NCBI RefSeq assembly: GCF_003253005.1
Contig: NZ_QEPZ01000006.1
Coordinates: 1-64,000 of the forward strand
DNA length: 64,000 bases
Source of the DNA: Haemophilus parainfluenzae
Lineage (GTDB): Bacteria; Pseudomonadota; Gammaproteobacteria; Enterobacterales; Pasteurellaceae
Reading direction: 5' to 3'
Shown piece after piece: positions 21,616 through 30,809 of the stretch. A model generated the notes under the pieces. The model saw nothing but the letters and a program-made list of their open reading frames with translations, did not search any database and was not told where the DNA came from. Every line of letters begins with the position of its first letter. Within the stretch, counting starts at the first letter, position 1. A program made the position numbers and the translations under genes.

Positions 21616-22068
21616 ATGGCTGATATTCAAATTTCAGTACAAGAACAACCTTTTGATCAAAATGCAGTTTACCAATGGCTATCAGAGCAACATTCAGTTG
21701 GCGCAACGGTTGTTTTTGTGGGTAAAGTACGCGATCTTAATTTAGGCGATGAGGTATCCAGTTTATATTTAGAATATTATCCCGCAATGACAGAAAAAGC
21801 CTTACGTGAAATTGTAGAACAGGCGAAAGCGCGTTGGGATATTCAGCGTGTGTCTGTAATTCATCGAGTAGGATTGCTACATACTGGCGATGAGATCGTA
21901 TTAGTGGGGATTAGTTCTGCTCACCGAGGTGATGCCTACCACGCTAATGAATTTATTATGGACTTCTTAAAATCTAAAGCCCCGTTCTGGAAAAAAGAAC
22001 AAACCCATCAAGGCGAGCGTTGGATTGAAGCAAGAGAAAGCGATAAAGAAGCGTTAGAGAAGTGGTAA
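21616..22068 (+). CDS. moaE: Molybdopterin synthase large subunit
   Basis: MoaE (150 aa) takes sulfur from MoaD to make molybdopterin. It has the typical FVGKVRDLN, YLEYYPAMTEKAL, HRVGLLHTGDEIVLVGISSAHR and PFWKKE segments including the catalytic lysine. The ATG directly follows the moaD stop. It is the last gene of moaACDE. Confidence 0.96.
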   Translation: MADIQISVQEQPFDQNAVYQWLSEQHSVGATVVFVGKVRDLNLGDEVSSLYLEYYPAMTEKALREIVEQAKARWDIQRVSVIHRVGLLHTGDEIVLVGISSAHRGDAYHANEFIMDFLKSKAPFWKKEQTHQGERWIEARESDKEALEKW

Positions 22069-22072
22069 TGAC

Positions 22073-22110
22073 AAAGTGCGGTTAAACTTAACCGCACTTT
22101 TGCTTTTTAT
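22073..22110. terminator. Terminator between moaE and aspC from inverted uptake signals
   Basis: AAAGTGCGGTTAA (22073-22085) pairs with TTAACCGCACTTT (22088-22100), then TGCTTTTTAT. It separates convergent moaE and aspC. Confidence 0.85.
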
Positions 22111-22113
22111 AAA

Positions 22114-23304
22114 TTAAAGTACTTTCACAATACTTTCACATAAATAACGAATATTGTCTTCTGTGATACCCGCTACATTGATACGACCAGAGCGAACAGC
22201 GTAAATCGCAAATTCTTCTTTTAAGCGATCAACTTGTTCAGGTGATAAGCCGCTGAAAGAGAACATACCGTTTTGTTCCATGATAAAGCTGAAATCTTGT
22301 TCTGCACCGTATTCTTTTAATAACTGAACGAATAAATGACGCATTTTTTTGATGCGTTCACGCATTTCAGTTAATTCATTTTCCCATTCTTGACGAAGTT
22401 GTGCATCATTTAATACGGTCGCTACGGTCGCCCCACCGTGAGATGCTGGGTTAGAGTAGAGTGTACGAATAATTGACTTCACTTGTGTTAATGCGGTGGA
22501 AGCAATTTCTGCATTTTCAGCTACAAGGGTAAAGGCACCTACACGCTCATTGTATAAACCAAAGTTTTTAGAGAATGAACTCGCCACTAATAATTCTTTA
22601 TGATTTGCCGCAAATGCACGTAAACCGTAAGCATCTTGATCTAAGCCATTGGCTAAACCTTGATAAGCAAAGTCAAAGAGTGGTAACCAGCCATTTTTTG
22701 CTGAAAGCGCAGCTAATTCTTGCCATTGTTCTGGGGTTGGGTCAATACCGGTTGGGTTGTGACAGCAACCATGTAAAAGCACCACATCACCTTCGCTTGC
22801 TTGGCTTAAATCTTCAAGTAAATGTTCCCAGTCAAGGGCTTTGCGTTCAGCATCATAATAACGATATTCACGAATCGTCATGCCCACCGCATTGAAAATG
22901 GCATTGTGGTTTGGCCATGTTGGCGTACTAATCCACACATTTTGAGCTTTGGTTTGGCGTTTGATGAATTCCGCAGCAATGCGTAATGCACCTGTGCCCC
23001 CTAAACTTTGAGCAGTTCTTGCACGGTTTGCTTTAATGACTTCTGAATCTTTACCGAAAAGGAGTTCTTTTGTGCGTTCGTTATAATCGGCAATACCATC
23101 GATAGTCAGATAGTTTTTCGTTTTTTCGTTATCAAATAAGCGTTTTTCTGCTTCTTTCACTGCACGCATAATCGGTGTTGTACCTTGTGCATCTTTATAA
23201 ACGCCAATACCTAAATTGATTTTATTTTCACGGGTTTCAGATTTGAATGCTTCGCCTAAGCCTAAGATAGGATCGGCCGGAGCCGCTTTGATATGTTCAA
23301 ACAT
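22114..23304 (-). CDS. aspC: Aspartate aminotransferase
   Basis: A class I PLP aminotransferase of 396 aa that interconverts aspartate and oxaloacetate with glutamate and 2-oxoglutarate. The PLP lysine is in [15 protein letters not shown], and the substrate-binding [13 protein letters not shown] and FDFAYQG motifs are present. TyrB is a close relative; overall sequence and lone position favour AspC. Confidence 0.93.
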   Translation of the reverse strand: MFEHIKAAPADPILGLGEAFKSETRENKINLGIGVYKDAQGTTPIMRAVKEAEKRLFDNEKTKNYLTIDGIADYNERTKELLFGKDSEVIKANRARTAQSLGGTGALRIAAEFIKRQTKAQNVWISTPTWPNHNAIFNAVGMTIREYRYYDAERKALDWEHLLEDLSQASEGDVVLLHGCCHNPTGIDPTPEQWQELAALSAKNGWLPLFDFAYQGLANGLDQDAYGLRAFAANHKELLVASSFSKNFGLYNERVGAFTLVAENAEIASTALTQVKSIIRTLYSNPASHGGATVATVLNDAQLRQEWENELTEMRERIKKMRHLFVQLLKEYGAEQDFSFIMEQNGMFSFSGLSPEQVDRLKEEFAIYAVRSGRINVAGITEDNIRYLCESIVKVL

Positions 23305-23380
23305 AGCTTTTCCTTATGTATGTGTTGTGAGATGAGTAATTTTATACTTCAGTCAATGGATTTTATCAAGAAGAACCTGA

Positions 23381-23439
23381 TAAAAATCAACCGCACTTTG
23401 ATGTTTTTAGATATTCATCAAAAAGTGCGGTTGTTTTTT
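23381..23439 (-). terminator. Terminator downstream of purK from inverted uptake signals
   Basis: CAACCGCACTTT (23388-23399) pairs with AAAGTGCGGTTG (23422-23433), with T-runs on both strands. It lies just after the purK stop and upstream of the aspC start. Confidence 0.8.
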
Positions 23440-23442
23440 CGA

Positions 23443-24531
23443 TTATTTTAATTTCTCAATCGTCCAATTTAAACCAGATTGATAGTCTTCAGGGAGTTCG
23501 TGACGAAGTTTTTCAAGCTGTTGAATAATGATCGTTTTATCAGGATGCGTAATATTGATATGACCTAATTTTCTACCTGGACGAACTTCCTTGCCATACC
23601 AATGTAATTGGGAGAAAGGAGTGTTCAACCATTGTGGATTATGTTCTGTACCAATTAAATTAACCATGACACTTGGTGCAATGGGCTGTAATGATGGAGT
23701 GGGTAAATCTAGTAAAGCACGTAGATGCAATTCAAATTGACTAATCGCACAGCCTAATTGTGTCCAATGTCCGCTATTATGCACTCTTGGGGCAAGTTCA
23801 TTAATTAATAATTTATCGCCTACTACAAAGCATTCCATCGCCATTACACCCACATATTCAAGCTTATCCATAATTTTTCCAAGCATAGATTCAGCCTGAA
23901 TTTGTTGGCTTTGTTGTTGAGGGAATGAAACATCTGTCACACTGTAACGTAAAATGCCATTTTGCTGTAGGTTATGTGTCACTGGATAGAAACGTTTTTC
24001 ACCATTTTTAAATCTTGCGCCTAAGATAGACACTTCATAATCAAAAGGAATAAATTTTTCTGCGATAACTTCACCAAATAAATCGTCCGTAATGTCACGT
24101 TGATTATTTTCAGTGATAATCCATTGACCACGACCGTCATAACCACCAGTACGACGCTTTACTACGACTTTTTCACCCACGTTTTTAAATACTTCAGGCC
24201 ATTGCGTTTTATCTTTTAATAAACACCATGGCGAGGTAGAGAGATTGAGTTCATCCAGTAAAGATTTTTGGGTAAAGCGATCAGCCAATAAGCCAAAAAC
24301 ATTCTGATTAACGAAATTCTTATGATGACCTAATAATTCGGTTAACGGTGTTTTTTCCCAACGTTCAATTTCTGCGGTGATGATGGCATCTTTGGGTAAA
24401 TCAAATACAGGTGCATTGAACTCAAGCGGTTGGACATGAATATCTAAAGGTGCGCCTGCATAACGTAACATTCTGCCAAGTTGACCATTACCAAGCACAT
24501 AAACAGTAGGATATAGGGTAGAGTTTTGCAT
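23443..24531 (-). CDS. purK: N5-carboxyaminoimidazole ribonucleotide synthase
   Basis: PurK (362 aa) is an ATP-grasp enzyme that carboxylates AIR to N5-CAIR in purine synthesis. It shows VYVLGNGQLGRMLRYAGAP, the ATP loop VVKRRTGGYDGRGQW, NELAPRVHNSGHWT and the C-terminal GKEVRPGRKLGHIN. The ATG at 24531 matches the family start and has GAGAA upstream. It follows purE, but a strong terminator hairpin stands between them. Confidence 0.95.
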   Translation of the reverse strand: MQNSTLYPTVYVLGNGQLGRMLRYAGAPLDIHVQPLEFNAPVFDLPKDAIITAEIERWEKTPLTELLGHHKNFVNQNVFGLLADRFTQKSLLDELNLSTSPWCLLKDKTQWPEVFKNVGEKVVVKRRTGGYDGRGQWIITENNQRDITDDLFGEVIAEKFIPFDYEVSILGARFKNGEKRFYPVTHNLQQNGILRYSVTDVSFPQQQSQQIQAESMLGKIMDKLEYVGVMAMECFVVGDKLLINELAPRVHNSGHWTQLGCAISQFELHLRALLDLPTPSLQPIAPSVMVNLIGTEHNPQWLNTPFSQLHWYGKEVRPGRKLGHINITHPDKTIIIQQLEKLRHELPEDYQSGLNWTIEKLK

Positions 24532-24553
24532 AAAATTTCTCATCAAATCTAGC

Positions 24554-24585
24554 TAAAAAAACAACCGCACTTTGAAAAGTGCGGT
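24554..24585 (-). terminator. Hairpin with T-run between purE and purK
   Basis: ACCGCACTTT (24564-24573) pairs with AAAGTGCGGT (24576-24585); on the minus strand it is followed by a run of T (A-run 24555-24561). It stands inside what should be one operon. Confidence 0.75.
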
Positions 24586-24601
24586 CAAATTTAACGGTGT
24601 T

Positions 24602-25096
24602 TTATGTACGTGGATCAGGATTATCCAATACCATATTGGTTTGATTTTCGCGGAATGCTTGTAGGCGAGCGAATAACACATCATCCCAACCCGCAAGAAT
24701 TTGTGCGGCGAGTAATCCTGCATTAGCAGCACCGGCTGGGCCAATCGCTAACGTACCGACAGGAATGCCTTTTGGCATTTGTACGATAGAATAGAGACTA
24801 TCAACACCGCTTAACATAGAGCTTTTAACAGGGACACCCAATACGGGCACAAGTGTTTTAGCCGCAATCATACCAGGTAAATGAGCTGCACCACCTGCAC
24901 CCGCAATAATCACTTTGTAACCATTCTTTTGTGCATTTTCGGCAAATTCAAACAGTTTGTCGGGGGTTCGATGTGCGGAAACGACTTCAACATGATATGC
25001 CACATTGAGTTCATCTAAAATTTGAGTGGCTTCTTGCATGGTTGCCCAATCACTTTTTGAGCCCATAACAATAGCAATTTGTGCGGTATTTGACAT
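24602..25096 (-). CDS. purE: N5-carboxyaminoimidazole ribonucleotide mutase
   Basis: PurE class I (164 aa) moves the carboxyl group of N5-CAIR to give CAIR. The active-site motifs are [18 protein letters not shown] with the catalytic histidine, and [11 protein letters not shown]. It is the first gene of purE-purK and lies behind a PurR operator. Confidence 0.97.
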   Translation of the reverse strand: MSNTAQIAIVMGSKSDWATMQEATQILDELNVAYHVEVVSAHRTPDKLFEFAENAQKNGYKVIIAGAGGAAHLPGMIAAKTLVPVLGVPVKSSMLSGVDSLYSIVQMPKGIPVGTLAIGPAGAANAGLLAAQILAGWDDVLFARLQAFRENQTNMVLDNPDPRT

Positions 25097-25155
25097 ATTT
25101 TTAAAAATTTATCTGATAAAAAACGATGCGTAGAATAGCATACTTGCCTACTTTT

Positions 25156-25171
25156 AAGCAAACGTTTGCTA
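25156..25171 (-). promoter_or_regulatory. PurR operator upstream of purE
   Basis: AAGCAAACGTTTGCTA at 25156-25171 holds the perfect GCAAACGTTTGC palindrome of the PurR box. It lies 60 bases before the purE start and also about 90 bases before divergent pepN. PurR with hypoxanthine or guanine should repress purEK. Confidence 0.88.
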
Positions 25172-25257
25172 TATGGTAAAAACTGAAAATTCCATTGCAA
25201 GTTTTCCCATAAAATCTTATCCTAGTACGAGTTTTTTTCTTAGAAATAGAGCCGATT

Positions 25258-27867
25258 ATGTTAGCTAAAGCGAAATATAGAAAAGATTACAAACAACCTG
25301 ATTTTACAGTTACGGATATTTTCCTTGATTTTCAATTGGATCCTAGCCATACCGTTGTTACAGCAAAGACAACCTTCCAACGTTTAAATGATGAAGCAAC
25401 CCATCTACGATTAGATGGTCATGGCTTCCAATTTGCTTCCATTAAATTCAATGGCGAAGATTTTAAACATTATCATCAAGACCATGAAAGTTTAACGTTA
25501 GATTTAACCAATCAAAGTGCGGTCAATTTTGAACTTGAAATTGTGACGAATCTAGAGCCTGCACAAAACACCTCTTTACAAGGACTTTATCAATCTGGTG
25601 AGGGTATTTGTACACAATGTGAAGCAGAAGGTTTCCGTCAAATCACTTATATGCTTGATCGACCAGATGTATTAGTGCGCTATACAACCAAAATTACCGC
25701 AGATAAGACTAAATATCCTTACTTGCTTTCTAATGGTAACCGTATTGCAAGTGGTGAATTAGAAGATGGTCGTCATTGGGTTGAATGGAATGACCCATTT
25801 CCGAAACCAAGCTATTTATTCGCTCTAGTTGCGGGTGATTTTGATTTATTACAAGATACCTTTACGACAAAAAGTGGTCGTAAAGTGGCCTTAGAGCTTT
25901 ATGTTGATCGTGGAAATCTTGCTCGTGCCTCTTGGGCAATGGAAAGTCTGAAAAAAGCGATGAAATGGGATGAAGACCGTTTCAATTTAGAATATGACTT
26001 AGATATTTACATGATTGTTGCTGTGGACTTCTTCAATATGGGCGCCATGGAAAATAAAGGGTTGAATATTTTTAACTCTAAATTTGTGTTGGCAAATCCA
26101 CAAACAGCAACCGATGATGATTATCTCGCCATTGAAAGCGTGATTGCACATGAATATTTCCATAATTGGACGGGAAACCGTGTAACTTGCCGTGATTGGT
26201 TCCAATTAAGTTTGAAAGAAGGTTTAACAGTTTTCCGTGATCAAGAGTTTTCATCTGACACCGGTTCTCGAGCAGTCAATCGTATTAATAACGTGAAATT
26301 CTTACGTACGGTGCAATTTGCCGAAGATGCAAGCCCAATGTCACACCCAATTCGCCCTGAAAAAGTCATTGAAATGAATAACTTCTATACAGTGACCGTA
26401 TATGAAAAAGGGGCAGAAGTGATTCGTATGTTGCACACCTTATTAGGTGAACAAGGTTTCCAAAAAGGGATGCAACTTTATATTGCTGAAAACGATGGTA
26501 AAGCGGCAACCTGTGAAGATTTTGTTTCTGCAATGGAACGTGCGAATGACGTTGATTTAGCACAATTCCGTCGTTGGTATAGCCAATCGGGTACGCCAGA
26601 ATTATTAATTAGCGATGCCTATGATGAACAAACCCATACTTATCGTTTAACGGTTTCGCAATCTACGCCGCCAACAGCGGACCAAATGGAAAAAGTAAAC
26701 TTACATATTCCATTGAAAATTGCGCTTTATGATGCCAAAGGCACGAAACAAATGTTACAGCATAACGGTGAGTTGTTAAGTGATGTGTTAAATGTGACAG
26801 AAAAAGACCAAGTGTTTGAATTCCATGGTATTTATGGTCGCCCAACTCCTGCGTTATTATGTGATTTCTCTGCACCGGTGAAGCTCGATTATGATTACAC
26901 CACAGAGCAGTTATTAGGTTTACTTAAATTCGCTGATAACCAATTTGCTCGTTGGGATGCGGCACAAATGCTGTTTACACAAGAATTGCGTCGTAATGTG
27001 GCGCATTTCCAACAAGGTGAAGCCTTTGACATTTCGCCTGATGTTTTGACTGCACTTGCGCATGTATTGGAAAATTACGAACAGGATATCGAATTAGCCA
27101 CATTAATCCTGACCTTGCCAAAAGACATTGAGTTTGCTGAAAACTTCAAAACGATTGATCCAGATGGCATTTCTGCTGCAAGAGAATTTATGTTGGTACA
27201 AATCGCAGAATACTTGAAAGAAGATTTGCTACGTATTTATACACATATTCGTCTTGAAAATTATCAAGTGGCTCAAGAAGATATTGCTTTACGAGCAATG
27301 CGTAATCTTTGTTTAAGTTATTTGGCTTACACCAATTTAGGCAATAATGTAGTGCAAAAACATTACAATAATGCCAATAATATGACGGATACTTTAGCGG
27401 CATTAAATATGGCGACCAAAGCTGCGTTACCTTGTCGTGATACCTTGTTGACCGATTTTGAACAAAAATGGCAACATGATGGTTTAGTCATGGATAAATG
27501 GTTTGCTTTACAAGCTACTCGCCCAGATGAAAACGTATTGGAAATTGTACAAGTGTTAATGGATCACCAGAGTTTTAACTTCAACAATCCAAACCGTTTA
27601 CGTTCATTAGTGGGTAGCTTTGCAAATCACAACTTAAAAGCTTTCCATCATATTAGTGGTTCTGGCTATCGCTTCTTAACGGATGTCTTAATTCGTTTAA
27701 ATGAAAGCAATCCACAAGTAGCTGCGCGTTTAATTGAGCCATTAATTCGTTTCTCACGTTTTGATGCACAACGTCAAACACTAATGAAACGTGCCTTAGA
27801 ACGTTTAAGTGCGGTTGAAGATCTCTCAAAAGATTTATTTGAGAAGATTGAAAAAGCCTTGCAATAA
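25258..27867 (+). CDS. pepN: Aminopeptidase N
   Basis: An M1-family zinc metallopeptidase of 869 aa, the usual length for gammaproteobacterial PepN. The substrate-anchoring exopeptidase motif is MGAMENKGLN and the zinc motif is HEYFH in IAHEYFHNWTGNRVTC, with the third ligand glutamate in KEGLTVFRDQEFSSD. It is cytoplasmic and trims N-terminal residues from peptides. It is a single gene ending in a paired uptake-signal hairpin. Confidence 0.97.
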   Translation: MLAKAKYRKDYKQPDFTVTDIFLDFQLDPSHTVVTAKTTFQRLNDEATHLRLDGHGFQFASIKFNGEDFKHYHQDHESLTLDLTNQSAVNFELEIVTNLEPAQNTSLQGLYQSGEGICTQCEAEGFRQITYMLDRPDVLVRYTTKITADKTKYPYLLSNGNRIASGELEDGRHWVEWNDPFPKPSYLFALVAGDFDLLQDTFTTKSGRKVALELYVDRGNLARASWAMESLKKAMKWDEDRFNLEYDLDIYMIVAVDFFNMGAMENKGLNIFNSKFVLANPQTATDDDYLAIESVIAHEYFHNWTGNRVTCRDWFQLSLKEGLTVFRDQEFSSDTGSRAVNRINNVKFLRTVQFAEDASPMSHPIRPEKVIEMNNFYTVTVYEKGAEVIRMLHTLLGEQGFQKGMQLYIAENDGKAATCEDFVSAMERANDVDLAQFRRWYSQSGTPELLISDAYDEQTHTYRLTVSQSTPPTADQMEKVNLHIPLKIALYDAKGTKQMLQHNGELLSDVLNVTEKDQVFEFHGIYGRPTPALLCDFSAPVKLDYDYTTEQLLGLLKFADNQFARWDAAQMLFTQELRRNVAHFQQGEAFDISPDVLTALAHVLENYEQDIELATLILTLPKDIEFAENFKTIDPDGISAAREFMLVQIAEYLKEDLLRIYTHIRLENYQVAQEDIALRAMRNLCLSYLAYTNLGNNVVQKHYNNANNMTDTLAALNMATKAALPCRDTLLTDFEQKWQHDGLVMDKWFALQATRPDENVLEIVQVLMDHQSFNFNNPNRLRSLVGSFANHNLKAFHHISGSGYRFLTDVLIRLNESNPQVAARLIEPLIRFSRFDAQRQTLMKRALERLSAVEDLSKDLFEKIEKALQ

Positions 27868-27872
27868 AACAA

Positions 27873-27900
27873 AAAGTGCGGTTAATTTTGACCGCACTTT
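27873..27900 (+). terminator. Paired uptake signals after pepN
   Basis: AAAGTGCGGT (27873-27882) pairs with ACCGCACTTT (27891-27900). No long T-run follows, so termination is likely weak. Confidence 0.5.
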
Positions 27901-27936
27901 CCATTTACAGTGAACTATCCTGAGAGATAAACGAGT

Positions 27937-28956
27937 ATGTATTCTTTGATCCGTAAAGCCATCTTTTCCCTTGATCCTGAAACTGCCCATGATTTAGTGA
28001 TTAAATCATTGCACGTAGCGGGTAAATCGCCTTGTCAATTTTTATTGAAACAACTTTTGGCTTGTCCACAAGGTACGCCTAAGCAGGTAATGGGCATTAC
28101 GTTTAAAAATCCTATTGGGTTAGCGGCGGGAGCAGATAAAAATGCCGAAGCGATTGATGGATTTGGTGCGATGGGATTTGGTTTTATTGAAGTCGGTACG
28201 GTTACGCCTTTAGCGCAAGAGGGGAATGCGAAACCTCGTCAATTCCGTTTAGTGGAAGCGGAAGGGATTATTAACCGTAATGGATTTAATAATTATGGCA
28301 TTGATTATGTGGTCGAGAATGTTAAAAAGGCAAAATTTGATGGCGTAATAGGGATTAATATTGGTAAAAATAAAATCACGCCGCTTGAGAAGGGGAAAGA
28401 TGATTACCTATTTTGCCTAAACAAAGCCTATAACTATGCGGATTATATTACGGTAAATATTTCATCACCAAATACACCGGATTTGCGTCAGTTGCAGTAT
28501 GGTGATTACTTTGATGATTTACTGCAAAGTGTAAAACAACGTCAAAAAGTATTAGCTGAGCAATATAATAAATATGTGCCGATTGCAGTAAAAATAGCAC
28601 CTGATTTATCTGAGGCTGAGCTCGTTCAAATTGCAGATACATTACTTCGTCATCAAATGGATGGGGTAATTGCGACTAATACGACGATTTCTCGCGACAA
28701 CGTCACTGGTTTGAAAAATGCGGAACAACAAGGTGGCTTAAGTGGAAAACCGTTACAGCAAAAAAGTACAGAAATTATTCGAAGATTGCATCAAGAACTG
28801 AAAGGACAAGTTCCGATTATTGGTAGTGGTGGTATTGATGGTGTACAAAATGCACAAGAGAAGATTGAAGCTGGTGCTGAATTGTTACAAGTTTATTCAG
28901 GTTTGATTTATCACGGTCCAAGCTTAGTTAAAGAATTAGTGAAAGCGATTAAATAA
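27937..28956 (+). CDS. pyrD: Dihydroorotate dehydrogenase (quinone), class 2
   Basis: PyrD (339 aa) oxidises dihydroorotate to orotate with FMN and passes electrons to quinone at the inner membrane. The N-terminal helix [19 protein letters not shown] is the quinone-binding membrane-associated part that marks class 2; the catalytic serine lies in [11 protein letters not shown] and FMN contacts in GSGGIDG. Its stop is followed at once by the rnm ATG. Confidence 0.96.
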   Translation: MYSLIRKAIFSLDPETAHDLVIKSLHVAGKSPCQFLLKQLLACPQGTPKQVMGITFKNPIGLAAGADKNAEAIDGFGAMGFGFIEVGTVTPLAQEGNAKPRQFRLVEAEGIINRNGFNNYGIDYVVENVKKAKFDGVIGINIGKNKITPLEKGKDDYLFCLNKAYNYADYITVNISSPNTPDLRQLQYGDYFDDLLQSVKQRQKVLAEQYNKYVPIAVKIAPDLSEAELVQIADTLLRHQMDGVIATNTTISRDNVTGLKNAEQQGGLSGKPLQQKSTEIIRRLHQELKGQVPIIGSGGIDGVQNAQEKIEAGAELLQVYSGLIYHGPSLVKELVKAIK

Positions 28957-29784
28957 ATGACAAAAAAATATGATTTACATTGCCATAGTACGGCTTCAGA
29001 TGGTGTTTTAACGCCTACAGAGCTTGTGCAACGAGCTCATGAACAAGGTGTCAATGTGCTCGCTTTATGTGATCACGACACTGTAATGGGCATTGATGAA
29101 GCCAAACTTGAAGCAGATAAACTAGGCATTGAGCTAATTAATGGCGTGGAAATTTCAACGAATTGGGAGGGTTGTGGCATCCATATTGTTGGATTAAATT
29201 TTGATAAAACGCATCCTAAAATGACCGCACTTTTAGCCGAACAAAAATCACTGAGAGAAAAAAGAGCGGTTGAAATTGGCCATAAATTAGAAAAAGCAGG
29301 TGTTCCCAATGCCTATGAAGGCGCAAAAGCATTAGCCAATGGGGAAGTAACTCGTGCGCATTATGCACGTTATTTGGTACAAATCGGAAAGGTTTCAAAT
29401 GATGGGCAAGCCTTTAAGCGTTATCTAGGTGGTGGAAAATCATGTTTTGTCAAAGCTGAATGGGTAGATATTCCAACAGCGATTGAGACGATTCATGCAG
29501 CAGGTGGAGTTGCCATCATTGCTCATCCTATGCGTTATAACATGACAGGAAAATGGATTCGTCGATTAATTGTTGATTTCAAACAATGGGGCGGTGATGG
29601 CATGGAAGTCGCAGATAGTGGACAGACTAAAGATCAACGTCAGTACCTTGCACGTTTAGCCAATGAATATGACTTAGCCGCTTCTTTAGGGTCGGATTTT
29701 CATTTTCCTTGCGGATGGATTGAATTAGGAAAGAATTTGTTTTTACCTGAAGAGGTAAAACCGATTTGGACATTATTTGAATAA
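28957..29784 (+). CDS. rnm: PHP-domain 5'-3' exoribonuclease (RNase AM)
   Basis: A 275-aa PHP phosphoesterase with the metal-binding motifs YDLHCHSTASDG, CDHDTVMG, GVEIS, IIAHPMRY and GSDFHFP. It matches E. coli YciV, now Rnm, which trims the 5' ends of rRNA precursors and degrades short RNAs. Its ATG abuts the pyrD stop, so translation is probably coupled. In E. coli the gene is beside trpL-trpE; here it is about 20 kb from trpE. Confidence 0.9.
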   Translation: MTKKYDLHCHSTASDGVLTPTELVQRAHEQGVNVLALCDHDTVMGIDEAKLEADKLGIELINGVEISTNWEGCGIHIVGLNFDKTHPKMTALLAEQKSLREKRAVEIGHKLEKAGVPNAYEGAKALANGEVTRAHYARYLVQIGKVSNDGQAFKRYLGGGKSCFVKAEWVDIPTAIETIHAAGGVAIIAHPMRYNMTGKWIRRLIVDFKQWGGDGMEVADSGQTKDQRQYLARLANEYDLAASLGSDFHFPCGWIELGKNLFLPEEVKPIWTLFE

Positions 29785-29786
29785 TA

Positions 29787-29814
29787 AAGGGCGGTCAATC
29801 CGCCCTTGTTTTTT
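29787..29814 (+). terminator. Terminator of pyrD-rnm
   Basis: AAGGGCGG (29787-29794) pairs with CCGCCCTT (29800-29807), then TTTTTT. Confidence 0.9.
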
Positions 29815-30712
29815 ATATTTGACTGTTTTCACACAAACCGAGACTCGCTAAAAATTCAATAAATGCGCGAACTTTAGCCGGTAAATGTCGACGATTTGGA
29901 TAAACCACATAAATATCTAAAGGTTTTTGTTTATATTCAGACAAAATTTCAATTAATTCACCTGAAGCAAGCGCATCTTTTACAAAGAAACCAGGTGAAT
30001 TGCTGATGCCCAAGCCCGCTTTCGTCATTTCTAACAATGCCATCCCATTATTGGAAACTACTTTAGATTGAATTTTATAACGTTGAATTTGATTGGCTTT
30101 TGTTGATTGCCAATGCACTTGGTTTAACGATGATTTATAAAGTAAGCCTTGGTGATATTCTAAATCATCAGGTGTAAGCGGTGTACCTCGCGACTCCAAA
30201 TAACTTGGCGAAGCAACAAAATGCATAGGGGAACTGCTAATTTTACGTGCAACAAGTGAGCTATCTTGCATATAGCCGATACGTAATGCTAAATCATAGC
30301 CTTCCGCAACAAGATCGACACGTTTGTCTTCAAATTCAATTTCTACGTGTAAATTAGGATGAAGCTCAATAAATTTAGGCAAGTTCGGTAAAATATAAAG
30401 TAAGCCAAAATCACGTGGCACAGAGATTAATAAATTACCTTGTAAGCTCGTCGCCATATTGCTGATGCTTGAATCAGCCTCGCTTAAATCTAATAGAATG
30501 GCTTGGCAACGTTGGTAATAAAGCATACCGGCTTCAGTTGGCACAATTTTTCGTGTTGTACGTTGTAATAATCGCGTTTTTAAATGTTCTTCTAATTGTG
30601 AAACTAATTTACTCGTCATTGCCACAGAAATATTCTGTTGGTTTGCGGCTTGTGTAAAACTTTGCGTTTCGATCACTTTGCAGAAAACCGAAATTGCATT
30701 GAGTTTATCCAT
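29813..30712 (-). CDS. LysR-family transcriptional regulator
   Basis: A 299-aa LysR protein. Residues 1-60 form the winged helix-turn-helix (MDKLNAISVFCKVIETQSFTQ then AANQQNISVAMTSKLVSQLE), followed by a LysR substrate-binding domain with LLISVPRDFGLLYI and DLALRIGYMQDSSLVARK. The style is of the YafC/CrgA/DmlR subgroup. Its target and ligand cannot be told. It is divergent from topA with about 97 bases between, a normal place for it to regulate itself. Confidence 0.85.
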   Translation of the reverse strand: MDKLNAISVFCKVIETQSFTQAANQQNISVAMTSKLVSQLEEHLKTRLLQRTTRKIVPTEAGMLYYQRCQAILLDLSEADSSISNMATSLQGNLLISVPRDFGLLYILPNLPKFIELHPNLHVEIEFEDKRVDLVAEGYDLALRIGYMQDSSLVARKISSSPMHFVASPSYLESRGTPLTPDDLEYHQGLLYKSSLNQVHWQSTKANQIQRYKIQSKVVSNNGMALLEMTKAGLGISNSPGFFVKDALASGELIEILSEYKQKPLDIYVVYPNRRHLPAKVRAFIEFLASLGLCENSQI

Positions 30713-30809
30713 TTATAAATCCTTTTTGAAAAAAAGCTTGATTTTATCGGCGTAAGTTTGCAGTATATCGCCAATTTTACAGAATTCTAGTTATATTTTA
30801 GGTAAGCAA

